A DNA stretch of 49,795 nt from Gracilimonas sp. (GCA_022450045.1 JAKURD010000022.1:1-49795); one strand, 5' to 3'. Counted from the stretch's first letter, positions 26,382 through 36,083 are shown. Notes: generated from the letters alone by a model not told the origin. Made by a program: numbers and translations.

Positions 26382-26807
26382 TTACTCCAGGGTATTCGTA
26401 ATCTTTATCTTTGTTATGATACCTTGCTTATCATCATCTGTTGTGATTTTATCAAGAACTTCATTTGTGTTGGCATCAAGCAGCAAGACAAATCCGGTCA
26501 TGCCTTCATTTTTCTCAAAAATTTCTGAAAGTCCTAACCTGGCTGCCATTAACTTTGATTGATGTGCCGTAAAATCATTGGTCATATCCATTTTGACGAA
26601 AAGCACCGGTTGTCCTTCAAACTCTGGCTTTGCTTCTTTCATTATTGGCTTTATTGCCTGGCAGGCTCCACACCAATCGGCATACATATACATAGCTATT
26701 ACCTGAGGGTCTTCATCTGAATTAACCTGATTTGCGTTGAGAGTAAAAAATGATGTTGCAAATACTACGGCGGTTAGTAGTACTGGATAAGCGATAAGTC
26801 GTTTCAT
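26382..26807 (-). CDS. Exported thioredoxin-like protein
   Basis: A 141-residue protein with a signal peptide (residues 1-25, ending at LNANQ) and a thioredoxin domain with MYADWCGACQAIKP (C46-x-x-C49). The cis-proline region is replaced by EGMTGFVLLL. It is expected to act as a periplasmic disulfide reductase or oxidase. A decayed second copy lies at 30594-31007, with flanking DNA also duplicated, so the intervening genes are bracketed by a direct repeat of about 500 bases. Confidence 0.9.
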   Translation of the reverse strand: MKRLIAYPVLLTAVVFATSFFTLNANQVNSDEDPQVIAMYMYADWCGACQAIKPIMKEAKPEFEGQPVLFVKMDMTNDFTAHQSKLMAARLGLSEIFEKNEGMTGFVLLLDANTNEVLDKITTDDDKQGIITKIKITNTLE

Positions 26808-26887
26808 CTTACTGCTAATTGGTTTAAAAAGTGTTTAAGGGATTGCAAAAGCTATGTATTATCTATGACAGATTCTAAAAATGATTA

Positions 26888-27226
26888 ATGTCAATAATGA
26901 TCTATCTGAAATCAGTATTCTATTTTATCGTGGCGGGACTTCTGGAAATTGGCGGAGGGTATTTGGTTTGGATATGGCTCCGCGAAAGCAAAAGCTGGGT
27001 ATATGGTATATCCGGGATGATGCTGTTGGCGCTGTATGGATTTCTACCCACACTGCAACCCGCTCACTTTGGCCGAGTATTCGCAGCATACGGAGGGGTT
27101 TTTATTGTTCTATCACTCTTGTGGGGATGGAAAATAGATGACATTCAGCCCGACAAATTTGATATGATTGGTGCCGGATTTGCCTTAATTGGTGTAATAA
27201 TAATGATGTACTGGCCAAGAGGATAA
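26888..27226 (+). CDS. ynfA: UPF0060/YnfA-family small membrane protein
   Basis: A 112-residue protein with four helices typical of UPF0060/Ynf[67 protein letters not shown] and a last helix ending MMYWPRG. The E in [10 protein letters not shown] is conserved. The family is SMR-like; a role in efflux of drugs or cations has been proposed. An alternative start is the ATG at 26897. It faces away from the thioredoxin gene, 80 bases apart. Confidence 0.92.
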   Translation: MSIMIYLKSVFYFIVAGLLEIGGGYLVWIWLRESKSWVYGISGMMLLALYGFLPTLQPAHFGRVFAAYGGVFIVLSLLWGWKIDDIQPDKFDMIGAGFALIGVIIMMYWPRG

Positions 27227-27255
27227 AAAGATCCATAAAATTCTGAAATTCGCAC

Positions 27256-27420
27256 CTAACCAATCGTGATTTCATTTTCAATCGGCTTTATGATTCTAAA
27301 ACAGGATGGCTTATCACTATTAGTTGTGTTTAATGTATAAAAATGCTTGGCAATCATTCCTGAACCATCCCAATAGTTGATGCTTTCACCACTTCTTTAG
27401 GGATCAAACTGTTTATTCAT
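27256..27420 (-). pseudogene. Possible decayed coding fragment
   Basis: In the 333-base gap before the dihaem gene, two overlapping minus-strand frames look coding. One reads INSLIPKEVVKASTIGMVQE then stop; the next, shifted by one base, continues with HFYTLNTTNSDKPSCFRI and IKPIENEITIG then stop. Read together they look like one gene fragment with a frameshift, with no start. The family is not recognised. The rest of the gap, 27420-27559, is very AT-rich and probably holds the promoter of the dihaem gene. Confidence 0.35.
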
Positions 27421-27559
27421 TTCTCTTTTCTTACTGTGTTATTTATCATAAAAGAATTCGCATCAGCCAAGTATAGTATGATTAAATGAATATTGTTTTT
27501 AATCATAACAAATTATATTTTTAGGCAAGACTAATTAATTATTTTAATAGCGAGTGGAG

Positions 27560-28759
27560 ATGAAAGAACTTAATGTTTATACGCTGATATTATTCACGGT
27601 TGGTTTCTTTTTTATGATAAGCTGTGAGGGAATCGTACCGGAGGCACCTGATGAAGAAGACTTGCTGGATGGTCCCATTGCAGGACTCAGTTACGAAGAA
27701 CAGGATCAATTTTTGAAAGGTGATATCGCCTTTAACGATGATATTTTTACTCCCAAAACAGGCTTAGGGCCTACTTTTGTGGCTGCTTCGTGCGGGAGTT
27801 GTCATCCCGGAGATGGAAAGGGACATCCCTCAACCACCCTTATCCGTTTTGGACAAACCGAACCCAATATTACATTGAACCTGAAAGGGGCGCCTCAGCT
27901 TCAAAACCGTGCTATTCCCGGATATCAGCCGGAACAATTACCTGAGGGGATCCCAAGTATGAAAATGACCCCTCCGGCGGTTACCGGGCTGGGCTTACTT
28001 GCGGCTTTAACGGATGAGCAAATTTTAGGAAATGCTGACCCTAATGATGAAGACGGAGATGGGATTTCCGGAGTACCCAATTATGTTACTCCGCCGGATT
28101 ACTTCATCCCGGAAGATCATCATCAGCCAGAAAATGGCAAGTATATTGGCCGGTTTGGTAAGAAGGCCTCAGCTGTTAATTTGCTGCACCAAACCGCTAC
28201 AGCTTATAACCAGGATATCGGCATTACCTCAACTTTTGAACCAAAGGATGTTTACTCAAACTTAACCATTGACCCGGAAGTATCGGATCAAGTGGTCCGA
28301 GATGTAGTTTTTTACCTGAAGACGTTAAAGGCTCCCCTCCAGCGAAAGCAAAATGATCCGGATATTTTACGCGGAAAAGAGGTATTCAATATCCTGCGGT
28401 GCAGCTCATGCCATATCCCAACATGGAGTACTTTGGAATCAGACATCGACGCTCTTTCAAACAAAACATTTTACCCGTACACCGACCTATTGCTGCACGA
28501 TATGGGACCCGGACTGGATGACGGAGCCACAGAAGGCTCAGCAGAAACCTACGAATGGAGGACATCTCCTTTATGGGGATTGGGATTGTCACCCGATTCA
28601 CAAGGTGGAAAGTACTTCCTGATGCATGATGGCCGGGCTCAAAGTATTGAGGAAGCCATTCTTATGCATGGAGGGGAAGCTCAAAACAGCCGAGATCAAT
28701 TTCAGTCGCTATCCTCCGTAGAAAAGGAAGCGTTAATCAAGTTTTTGGAATCTCTTTAA
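27560..28759 (+). CDS. Dihaem c-type lipoprotein (DUF1111/thiol oxidoreductase-like)
   Basis: Start set at ATG 27560; a GTG at 27554 is the only longer choice. A 399-residue exported protein with lipobox-like FMISC (C18 region). Haem sites are CGSCH (C78-H82) and CSSCH (C281-H285). The body has LLDGPIAGLSYEEQDQFLKG, ITLNLKGAPQLQNRAIPG and TSPLWGLGLSP..FLMHDGRAQSIEEAILMHGGEA, all typical of the DUF1111 dihaem oxidoreductase family, related to MauG/peroxidase folds. It needs the cytochrome c maturation system. It is followed 9 bases later by the Rieske gene, so the two are one unit. Confidence 0.93.
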   Translation: MKELNVYTLILFTVGFFFMISCEGIVPEAPDEEDLLDGPIAGLSYEEQDQFLKGDIAFNDDIFTPKTGLGPTFVAASCGSCHPGDGKGHPSTTLIRFGQTEPNITLNLKGAPQLQNRAIPGYQPEQLPEGIPSMKMTPPAVTGLGLLAALTDEQILGNADPNDEDGDGISGVPNYVTPPDYFIPEDHHQPENGKYIGRFGKKASAVNLLHQTATAYNQDIGITSTFEPKDVYSNLTIDPEVSDQVVRDVVFYLKTLKAPLQRKQNDPDILRGKEVFNILRCSSCHIPTWSTLESDIDALSNKTFYPYTDLLLHDMGPGLDDGATEGSAETYEWRTSPLWGLGLSPDSQGGKYFLMHDGRAQSIEEAILMHGGEAQNSRDQFQSLSSVEKEALIKFLESL

Positions 28760-28768
28760 CCGGACAAC

Positions 28769-29209
28769 ATGGAGCGAAAAAAATTCATAAAAACCTGTAG
28801 CTATAGTTGTTTTGGCCTGATGGGAGCTGCATTTTTCCTGGAAGGTTGTTCAGGGCCAAAATACCTTAATGCTGAATTGGAAAACGAGTTTTTACTCGTG
28901 CCCTTGTCTGCTTTTGAATTCGAGAAAAAGCAGGAAAAAAAATTCAGGAAATACATTGTGGCTTATAACTCCCGATTGAAATACCCGGTTTCCATTTTTA
29001 GGCTTTCTGATATGGAATATCGTGCTTTGCTCATGAGGTGTACCCACAAAGGCACCGAGCTGCAAGTATATGGTGACCGGCTTCAGTGTCCCGCCCATGG
29101 GAGTGAATTCAGCCAAAACGGAGAAGTGCAGAATGGTCCGGCAGAAACCCCGCTTCGAACTTTCCTCGTACATGTTGGCAGCACCTCATTAAAAATCGAT
29201 ATGAGATAA
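28769..29209 (+). CDS. Rieske [2Fe-2S] lipoprotein
   Basis: A 146-residue exported protein with an N-terminal anchor ending in the lipobox LEGC (C27). The Rieske cluster ligands are RCTHKG (C91, H93) and CPAHGSEF (C107, H110), all present. The protein is small and stands alone, not next to a cytochrome b, so it is not the Rieske subunit of a bc complex. It lies between the dihaem protein and a porin, which suggests a short periplasmic electron path to the dihaem centre; that is inferred. Confidence 0.94.
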   Translation: MERKKFIKTCSYSCFGLMGAAFFLEGCSGPKYLNAELENEFLLVPLSAFEFEKKQEKKFRKYIVAYNSRLKYPVSIFRLSDMEYRALLMRCTHKGTELQVYGDRLQCPAHGSEFSQNGEVQNGPAETPLRTFLVHVGSTSLKIDMR

Positions 29210-29236
29210 ATAGGCCTCACAACACTTTAAAAAAAC

Positions 29237-30481
29237 GTGATAAATTTCATGAAAAAAAATCTACTACTCTTTTTAATTTTCGCCCAAACCACCGTTACCG
29301 TGAATGCCCAGGTTGACAGCTCCCTGTTCAAAGACACCCGGAATGATACATTGTCGGCAGAGGCGATGAATATGGATGCCGTTTATGAACGGCCTTTTTT
29401 TCATGCAGGTACGTCACCCGTTTCCGTGGGAGGTTATATAGAGGCCGGTTACCAATATATTGGAGAAGACGGAATCACCGAAGGCCATACCTTCCGCATC
29501 CCCCGCTTTACCCTTTTTGTAGGCTCTTCTCTTCACCCAAGGATCAAGTTCCTCTCTGAAACTGAATTCGAAGAGGGCGGAAAAGAAATAGCCATTGAGT
29601 TTGCCGCACTGGATATCAATTTTTCCCACATGCTCAATCTTCGCGGAGGCATTATTATGAACCCCATCGGGGCCTTTAACCAGAACCATGACGGCCCAAA
29701 ATGGGAATTTGTTGACCGGCCAATTGCCATGACCAAAATGCTGCCAGCTACATGGAGCAATGTGGGCTTTGGCCTGTACGGCAAACAATTTGTAAACGAT
29801 TGGGGCTTTGGCTACGAGATCTATCTCACCAACGGATTTGATAACAGCATTATCGCAAACGGGGAAAACAGAACCTTTTTACCCGCGGCCAAAGAAAATG
29901 CAGAACGCTTTGAAGAAAGCAGCAACGGTCAGCCTTTGATTACCGGTAAACTGGCTGTGAAAAACCATAATATCGGGGAAATAGGCCTTTCTTATATGGG
30001 AGAAATTTACAATGCCTTTGAAGATGACGGATTGATCTTGGATGAAAAAAGACGGCTGGATGTTTTTGCCATAGATTTCAATACTTCGCTGGAAAAAACA
30101 AGCACCTACCTAACCGGCGAATGGGCGTGGGTGATGGTTGATGTTCCGGAAACCTACGGCCAGCAATTTGGAGAGCGCCAACAAGGAGGATTCCTGGATA
30201 TCGTACAGCCGGTTTTAAGGTCAACTATTGCAGGTTTTAATAATGCAGTACTCAACTTAGCTTGCAGGTTAGAATACGTGGATTGGAATGTGGGCACGTT
30301 CCGGGAAACCGGGGCAAACATTTCGGATGACTTATGGGCTATTGTCCCCGGTGTAAGCTTTAGGCCCTCTGCTCAAACAGTACTGCGATTGAATTACCGA
30401 TACATGCACCAGCAGGATATTTTAGGAAATCCACCTGCGAAAATTGCCGGGATTCAAATCGGTATTTCCAGTTATTTTTGA
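29237..30481 (+). CDS. Outer-membrane beta-barrel (porin-like) protein
   Basis: A 414-residue protein with a signal peptide (the second ATG at 29249 gives MKKNLLLFLIFAQTTVTVNAQ, a clean signal). The mature protein shows alternating beta strands of 10-12 residues (VGGYIEAGYQYIG, PRFTLFVGSSLHP, NRGIEL-type turns) and ends in phenylalanine (IGISSYF), as outer-membrane barrels do. It resembles phosphate-selective-porin-like proteins found next to dihaem/imelysin genes. It lies 27 bases after the Rieske gene. The substrate is unknown. Confidence 0.88.
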   Translation: MINFMKKNLLLFLIFAQTTVTVNAQVDSSLFKDTRNDTLSAEAMNMDAVYERPFFHAGTSPVSVGGYIEAGYQYIGEDGITEGHTFRIPRFTLFVGSSLHPRIKFLSETEFEEGGKEIAIEFAALDINFSHMLNLRGGIIMNPIGAFNQNHDGPKWEFVDRPIAMTKMLPATWSNVGFGLYGKQFVNDWGFGYEIYLTNGFDNSIIANGENRTFLPAAKENAERFEESSNGQPLITGKLAVKNHNIGEIGLSYMGEIYNAFEDDGLILDEKRRLDVFAIDFNTSLEKTSTYLTGEWAWVMVDVPETYGQQFGERQQGGFLDIVQPVLRSTIAGFNNAVLNLACRLEYVDWNVGTFRETGANISDDLWAIVPGVSFRPSAQTVLRLNYRYMHQQDILGNPPAKIAGIQIGISSYF

Positions 30482-30593
30482 AAGCCGTTCCGCAAAAGAT
30501 ATAAGTCGGAATTCGTTAATACATCGATTATCCCGCAGCCATAGGTAATTTGATGATGTTTATACACTTGATAGCAAATGAAGTTAGTATTAT

Positions 30594-31007
30594 TTACTCC
30601 AAAGCATCCGTAATCTTTTTACGATACCTTTCTTATCATCCTCTGTTGTTATCTTATCCGGCACCTGGTTGTATTGGCATCAAGCAATAAAATAAATCCG
30701 GTCATACCTTCATTCTTCTTAAAGATTTCTGAAAGGGCTCACTTTGCCGCCAGTAACTTTGATTGATGTGCTGTAAAATCATTGGTCATATCCATTTTGG
30801 CGAAAAGTACTGGTTGTCCTTCAAACTCCGGTTTTGCTTCTTTGATTATTGTCTTTATTGCCTGGCAAGCTTCGTACCAGTCAGCATACATATAGCAATT
30901 ACAGAGGGATATTCTTCTGAATCAACTTGATTCGACGAGATTATAAAAAAAGATGTATCAAATACTACGGCGATTAAAATCAAAGTATGAGCGACATATC
31001 GTGATAT
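30594..31007 (-). pseudogene. Decayed copy of the exported thioredoxin gene
   Basis: This stretch is clearly homologous to 26382-26807 on the same strand. In a 134-base central part only about 14 bases differ. The copy is broken: the start codon is changed (ATG to ATA), the WCGAC active site reads WYEAC, and small indels shift the frame, for example near 30890. Similarity runs on beyond the gene at both sides (to about 31095, matching up to about 26880). The rest of the 748-base gap after the porin gene is otherwise empty except for the terminator at 31174. Confidence 0.9.
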
Positions 31008-31173
31008 CTTACTATTCATCTTCAGATTGGTTTAAAAAGGATTTCAGGGATTACAAAAGGCATGCATTATCTTTGACAGATTCCAACAAGAATCACTTAA
31101 AGTGATTCCGAAAGAGGTTTAACTAAGAATTTAATCGTATTTGAACCGATCAACATTTTTGTACCAAACTAAA

Positions 31174-31205
31174 AATAGCTTTCCGAGAAAGTTCGGAAAG
31201 CTATT
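31174..31205 (-). terminator. Strong rho-independent terminator of the second RND operon
   Basis: A perfect 13-base inverted repeat (31174-31186 with 31193-31205) around a 6-base loop. On the minus strand the stem is followed by a T-rich tail (TTTTTAG counting the stem end). It lies 24 bases past the stop of the RND gene, as expected for the end of the minus-strand operon. Confidence 0.9.
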
Positions 31206-31229
31206 GGATGTCAGTATTAAGGTTTTTTG

Positions 31230-34200
31230 CTATTCCGTCTCAAACTGTGCAAGTAAGGCCGGAATCACTACCATATTTAACAGGGTTGAACTCAACAATC
31301 CTCCTAAAATAACCTGAGCCATCGGCGATTGTATCTCGTTCCCCGGTTCTCCGGCAGCCAGAGCCAGAGGGATGAGTGCAAGTCCTGCTGTGAGGGCGGT
31401 CATCAGGATAGGGTTGAGCCGTTCCATTGCGCCCTGCCGTATAGCTTGCAGGAACTCCTTACCTTCTTTTCTGAGCTGTTGATAGTGAGAAACCATCAAG
31501 ATCCCGTTCCTTGTGGCGATACCAAACAAAGTGATAAACCCTACCATGGATGCAATGGAGATAATCCCGCTGGTAAACAGGACGGTGTAAATACCGCCAA
31601 TCAGAGCAAACGGCAGGTTTACCATAACAAGCAAAGCGGTTTTAAGCGAACCGAATTCTAAGAACAGCAGCAGGTAAATAGCTGCTATCGCTATAATACT
31701 GAGTAACGAAATGGTTCTGGTTGCCTGGGCTTCACTTTCAAACTGTCCTCCATATTCCACAAAGTAACTTTGAGGAAAATTGATATTTCCTGAAACGTTG
31801 GCTCGAATATCGTCTACCGTACTTCGGAGATCTCTTCCTGCAACGTTGGCTGAGACCACGATCTTGCGCTGCACATTCTCCCGGCTTATGGTATTCGGAC
31901 CGCTTCGTGATTGAACAGACGCCACTTCTGTCAGAGGCACGATGGTTCCGTCTTCCAGATTAAATGTAGCCTTTTGCACAGCTTCGATGCTGCCCCGGTG
32001 ATCCTCATCAAAGCGAACCAGCAGGTCGAACATCTTGTTTCCTTCCAGCACTTGTGACACCACCTCCCCCGCAAAGGCAACATCCACCATTTCCGCCAGT
32101 TGCTGCATGGTAATGCCATAGCGCGCCAATGCTTTGCGATCAGGTCGGATCTGTATCTGGGGTACATTCTGCTGCTGTTCCACCGACAGATCAACCACCC
32201 CTTCAACGGGTTCCATTTGTGCACGCACTTCTTCGGCCAGTGCCCGGAGTCGAAACAGGTCAGTTCCAAAGATCTTCACGGCAATGTTGGCTCGCGTCCC
32301 GGAAAGCATGTGATCAATGCGGTGTCCTATAGGCTGACCAATAGTAATGTTAGTCCCCGAGACCACACTCAGGTCTTCACGAAGTTCTGTCAGCACTTCT
32401 TCCTTTGTGGTTCCTACCGGGATGTCCAGTTCTGCGTCGATTTCGGAAGCGTTAACTCCTTGGGCGTGTTCATCTAATTCAGCCCGGCCGGTACGGCGAG
32501 AGGTAGAAGCAATAGCCGGATGATCCAATAGTATTGTTTCTATACGCTTGCCAATTTCATTGGATTCAGTCAGCGAGGTTCCGGGAATGGTCACTGCACT
32601 GATCACCAGCGTTCCTTCATTAAATTCCGGCAGAAAAGAACGTCCTAAAAAGGGTAAAACCACCAATGTTCCAAGAAACAGAACCAACGTACTTACAAGG
32701 ATGGTCTTCTTAAAACGAAGTGCCACATCAAGTACATGCTCGTATCCCGATTTCAGCTTTTTGGTGAACCAGCTCTCCTCCAGCTTTCCTTTAGAAGCCT
32801 GACTTGGCAACAGATAATAACACATAGCCGGAGTTACGGTCATGGCAATGACCAATGAAGCTCCAATGGAAACAATATATGCGAGGCCCAACGGCTGTAA
32901 TAGTCGTCCTTCGATCCCACTCAGAAAGAACAGCGGAAGAAACACGATCATAATAATCAGCGTGGCGTTGATGATAGAAGCGCGTATCTCTTTCGATCCC
33001 TCAAAAACGACGTCAATGGCCTGCTTTTGATCTGTTTCAGGTAACTTCGAGTTTTCCCTGAGCCGCCTGTAAACATTTTCCACATCAATGATGGCATCAT
33101 CCACGATCACTCCAATGGCAATAGCCATCCCACCCAGGGTCATCGTATTGATGGTGATGTCAAAAAATTCCAGCACCAGGATCGAAACGATCAATGCCAG
33201 TGGAATGGACGCTAGAGAAATCAGCGTCGTGCGGAAATTGCCCAGAAATAAAAACAGGATGATAATCACCAGAAATGCTCCATCTCGCAGTGCTTCCACG
33301 ACATTTTCGATGGCCAGCTCAATGAAATCGGCCTGTTGAAACAGGTGCGTATTGATCTCAAATCCGGCCGGGAGGCTGGATTCAATCTGAGCTAGCGTTT
33401 CATCTACCCTATCCGTTAGCTCCAGGGTATTGGTGTCCGGCTGTTTTTGAATGGAAATGATCACCGCCGGTTCAGCGTCCACAGAGGCATCTCCAATCTT
33501 TTGAGCCACTTCTATTTCTACAGTAGCTACATCTCCAATAGTTATAGGAATATTATTTCGCTGGGTAATAACCGACTGTTCAAGGTCTTCCACTGAATAC
33601 GCCCGCCCGATACCACGGATGGTGTACTCCTGACTGTATTCCCTAAAAAATCCACCGGAGAAGTTTTCGTTGGCCTGCTCAGTGGCTTGTAAAACCTGGT
33701 GCAGTGTAATGTTGTACTGTTTGAGCTTGTCTGGATTGACCCGCACCTGATATTGTTTCTGTCCGCCTCCGATGGGAATGACCTGAGCCACGCCAGGAAT
33801 GGCTAACAGTCGCCGCCGAATTTCCCAGTCGGCAGCAGTTCGAACTTCTAGTTCCGAGTGCTTGTCACTGTTTACGCTCACCAGCATAATTTCACCCATA
33901 ATGGATGAAATCGGTGCCATGATAGGTGGCGGGACTTCTTCCGGCAGACTGGTAGCGACCAGTTGCAGTTTTTCGTTCACAATTTGTCGGGCCCTGAAAA
34001 TATCGGTGCCCCAGTCAAACTCTACCCATACAATGGATATTCCTTTGGCCGTGGATGAGCGCACTCTTCGCACGCCTGTTGCCCCATTCACCGAGGTTTC
34101 TACCGGGATAGTGACCAGCCGTTCTACTTCTTCCGGGGCCAACCCGTGGGCCTCTGTCATGACGGTCACCGTGGGGGCGGTTAAATCGGGAAATACGTCC

Positions 34201-34307
34201 ACAGGCATCCGGTCTGCGATATAAATTCCGGCTGCTAAAATAACGACCGAGCTTACCAATACGACTAAACGGTACTTTAATGATCCTCTGATTATTGCAT
34301 CTAACAT
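31230..34307 (-). CDS. Heavy-metal/HME-type RND efflux pump
   Basis: A 1025-residue inner-membrane pump of normal length, without the TolC fusion of the other RND. It begins MLDAIIRGSLKYRLVVLVSS and has VFPDLTAPTVTVMTEA, typical of the CusA/CzcA branch. Helix 4 reads GGMAIAIGVIVDDAIIDVENVYRR (D403, D404, E410), unlike the DFG..DGA..E motif of the pump at 19471, so the ion or substrate may differ. It is the last gene of the operon 37.8-31.2 kb, 21 bases after the adaptor gene, and is followed by the terminator at 31174. Confidence 0.95.
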   Translation of the reverse strand: MLDAIIRGSLKYRLVVLVSSVVILAAGIYIADRMPVDVFPDLTAPTVTVMTEAHGLAPEEVERLVTIPVETSVNGATGVRRVRSSTAKGISIVWVEFDWGTDIFRARQIVNEKLQLVATSLPEEVPPPIMAPISSIMGEIMLVSVNSDKHSELEVRTAADWEIRRRLLAIPGVAQVIPIGGGQKQYQVRVNPDKLKQYNITLHQVLQATEQANENFSGGFFREYSQEYTIRGIGRAYSVEDLEQSVITQRNNIPITIGDVATVEIEVAQKIGDASVDAEPAVIISIQKQPDTNTLELTDRVDETLAQIESSLPAGFEINTHLFQQADFIELAIENVVEALRDGAFLVIIILFLFLGNFRTTLISLASIPLALIVSILVLEFFDITINTMTLGGMAIAIGVIVDDAIIDVENVYRRLRENSKLPETDQKQAIDVVFEGSKEIRASIINATLIIMIVFLPLFFLSGIEGRLLQPLGLAYIVSIGASLVIAMTVTPAMCYYLLPSQASKGKLEESWFTKKLKSGYEHVLDVALRFKKTILVSTLVLFLGTLVVLPFLGRSFLPEFNEGTLVISAVTIPGTSLTESNEIGKRIETILLDHPAIASTSRRTGRAELDEHAQGVNASEIDAELDIPVGTTKEEVLTELREDLSVVSGTNITIGQPIGHRIDHMLSGTRANIAVKIFGTDLFRLRALAEEVRAQMEPVEGVVDLSVEQQQNVPQIQIRPDRKALARYGITMQQLAEMVDVAFAGEVVSQVLEGNKMFDLLVRFDEDHRGSIEAVQKATFNLEDGTIVPLTEVASVQSRSGPNTISRENVQRKIVVSANVAGRDLRSTVDDIRANVSGNINFPQSYFVEYGGQFESEAQATRTISLLSIIAIAAIYLLLFLEFGSLKTALLVMVNLPFALIGGIYTVLFTSGIISIASMVGFITLFGIATRNGILMVSHYQQLRKEGKEFLQAIRQGAMERLNPILMTALTAGLALIPLALAAGEPGNEIQSPMAQVILGGLLSSTLLNMVVIPALLAQFETE

Positions 34308-34328
34308 AATATATTCTCCTTGGTTTGA

Positions 34329-36083
34329 TTAATGAGCGTGTCCTTCCGCAGGGGCTTCAGAAGACAACGAAGCCAACTTCACCTGGTACGCATTGGTGGT
34401 TACGATATGCTCGCCTTGTTCGAGGCCGGAGGTTACCTCCACCCACCCTCGGTTCCTGATGCCCGTGGTGATAGCTCGCTTTTGAAACGACTCTCCTCCC
34501 ACCTGCACATACACTACGAAATTACCCTCTTCTTCAATCAGGGCTGATTCCGGGATCGCAATCACCCGTTCTTTCTGCTCGGTATCAATCTCTGCGGTGA
34601 CAAACAATCCGCTATGTAGGCCTTCCTTGTTGTCGATCTCATAGATGAGCGACAACGTTCGGGTTTGGGGATCAACTTGTTTGCCGGCACTGAGTAATCG
34701 GCCATTTACCTCATCCATAGCATACATTTTCTCATCTCCTTGCACGTAAAAAACAGCGGCTCCGGGATTCTGAATAGCACTTCGTTCCGCGGCAGGTACA
34801 TGAACGCTCAGCCACATTTTGGACATATCGACAATACGAACCAGCGGCTCACCGGCTTTTACCTGCATACCGGGTCGCACATGCGATTCAACTACGGTTC
34901 CCGAGATCGGTGCTTTCATTTCGAAGCGGTAAGAGGATTCTGAGTCGCCATAGGCATCTATTGATGTGGTATCAATTTGAGCAACTTCATTGATGGTCTG
35001 GAATTGGGTAAGCGCCTGACGGTATTCAATACGAGCTTTTTCCAGTTCCACTTCAGGAATGGCCTCTTTTTCATACAATCGTTTGGATCGCTCCAGATTT
35101 TTACGTGCCAGCGTGAGCTGAGATTGCGCGTTGATAAACTGCTGGGCATAATTCTCACCATCTGCCGATTGTATAGATGGGTTGAGCTGCACCAGCGATG
35201 TTCCTTTGCTTACATCTTGTCCCTCTACCGGTAAGTTTTGATTAGAACTGCTTAGAATAATCCCTGAAAACGGTGCTGAAACCACCACTTCCCGACTTTG
35301 AATGGGCTTAAGCTCACCATGGGCATCTACGGATTCTGATAGCGTCTGTCGGCTTACCTGCTTAGTGCCAAAAGGAATGTTCCACTGCTGTTCTTTCAGA
35401 AATGAGATCAAATTCGGATCTTCCTCAGTGGCCGTTTGTGGAATATCACCGGCTGAACTATACACCGGGATACCATCTACGTAGAGCGTATCATTCACCA
35501 TTCCCTGAATGGCGATGGTGAGATTATATCGGCCAGCCTGTTCAAACGTAAAATCAGGACCATAAATGCCCGGGATTTGAACCTCATCTTCAGTTAAAGA
35601 AACCGAGGCTCCGTTTTCAGAGCGCATGGAAAAATTCACTGTTGAATTATCCAAGCCAGCAAAGTCAGAAAGCCGAGTCAAGTGCACGGCAAAGGTCGCT
35701 TCCTGTCCTACGATAAGCTCTGGATACTCCATAAAAAGCTCGGTCTCTTCCGTCCATTGCGTGATCACACCTGCGCCTACCAACTGAGGTTCCGCATCTT
35801 CATGTTGATGAGCCGATTCCCCCTCATAGCTGTGGGTTTCTTCCCCATCCGAGTGAGTTTCTTCATTAGCTTGAGTACCACTGTCTGTTTGTTCGTCTTC
35901 GTGACTGTGGGCGTCTTCTCCGTCGTGGGAATGTTCCTGGTTGTCAGCTTCCTGAGTCTGAGCGGGTGTAACTTCGTGGGAATGATCAGCATCCTCACCA
36001 TGACTATGGTCTTCCTGTTCTGAGCCGCAACCGGCCAAAATAAATGCAGCGCCTATAAATAAGGCTGTTACTAAATTTTTCAT
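34329..36083 (-). CDS. RND periplasmic adaptor lipoprotein with His-rich N-terminus
   Basis: A 584-residue adaptor, far longer than the 401-residue one at 23900. After the lipobox LAGC (C19), residues ~24-95 are a low-complexity run of HSH, HSHD and ETH repeats (about 15 histidines). Residues ~100-215 form an extra beta domain (FMEYPELIVGQEATFAVHL, then FAGLDN), seen in CzcB/CusB-like proteins with a leading domain. The classical adaptor follows: VVVSAPFSGIILSS, a helical hairpin at ~310-370 and MKAPISGTVVESHVRPG. Its ATG overlaps the TolC stop by four bases. Metal binding by the His-rich tail is inferred. Confidence 0.94.
   Translation of the reverse strand: MKNLVTALFIGAAFILAGCGSEQEDHSHGEDADHSHEVTPAQTQEADNQEHSHDGEDAHSHEDEQTDSGTQANEETHSDGEETHSYEGESAHQHEDAEPQLVGAGVITQWTEETELFMEYPELIVGQEATFAVHLTRLSDFAGLDNSTVNFSMRSENGASVSLTEDEVQIPGIYGPDFTFEQAGRYNLTIAIQGMVNDTLYVDGIPVYSSAGDIPQTATEEDPNLISFLKEQQWNIPFGTKQVSRQTLSESVDAHGELKPIQSREVVVSAPFSGIILSSSNQNLPVEGQDVSKGTSLVQLNPSIQSADGENYAQQFINAQSQLTLARKNLERSKRLYEKEAIPEVELEKARIEYRQALTQFQTINEVAQIDTTSIDAYGDSESSYRFEMKAPISGTVVESHVRPGMQVKAGEPLVRIVDMSKMWLSVHVPAAERSAIQNPGAAVFYVQGDEKMYAMDEVNGRLLSAGKQVDPQTRTLSLIYEIDNKEGLHSGLFVTAEIDTEQKERVIAIPESALIEEEGNFVVYVQVGGESFQKRAITTGIRNRGWVEVTSGLEQGEHIVTTNAYQVKLASLSSEAPAEGHAH

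Noticed and set aside
26881..27141. 86-codon frame overlapping ynfA
   Set aside because: Alternative frame of the YnfA-like gene, without helices or motif.
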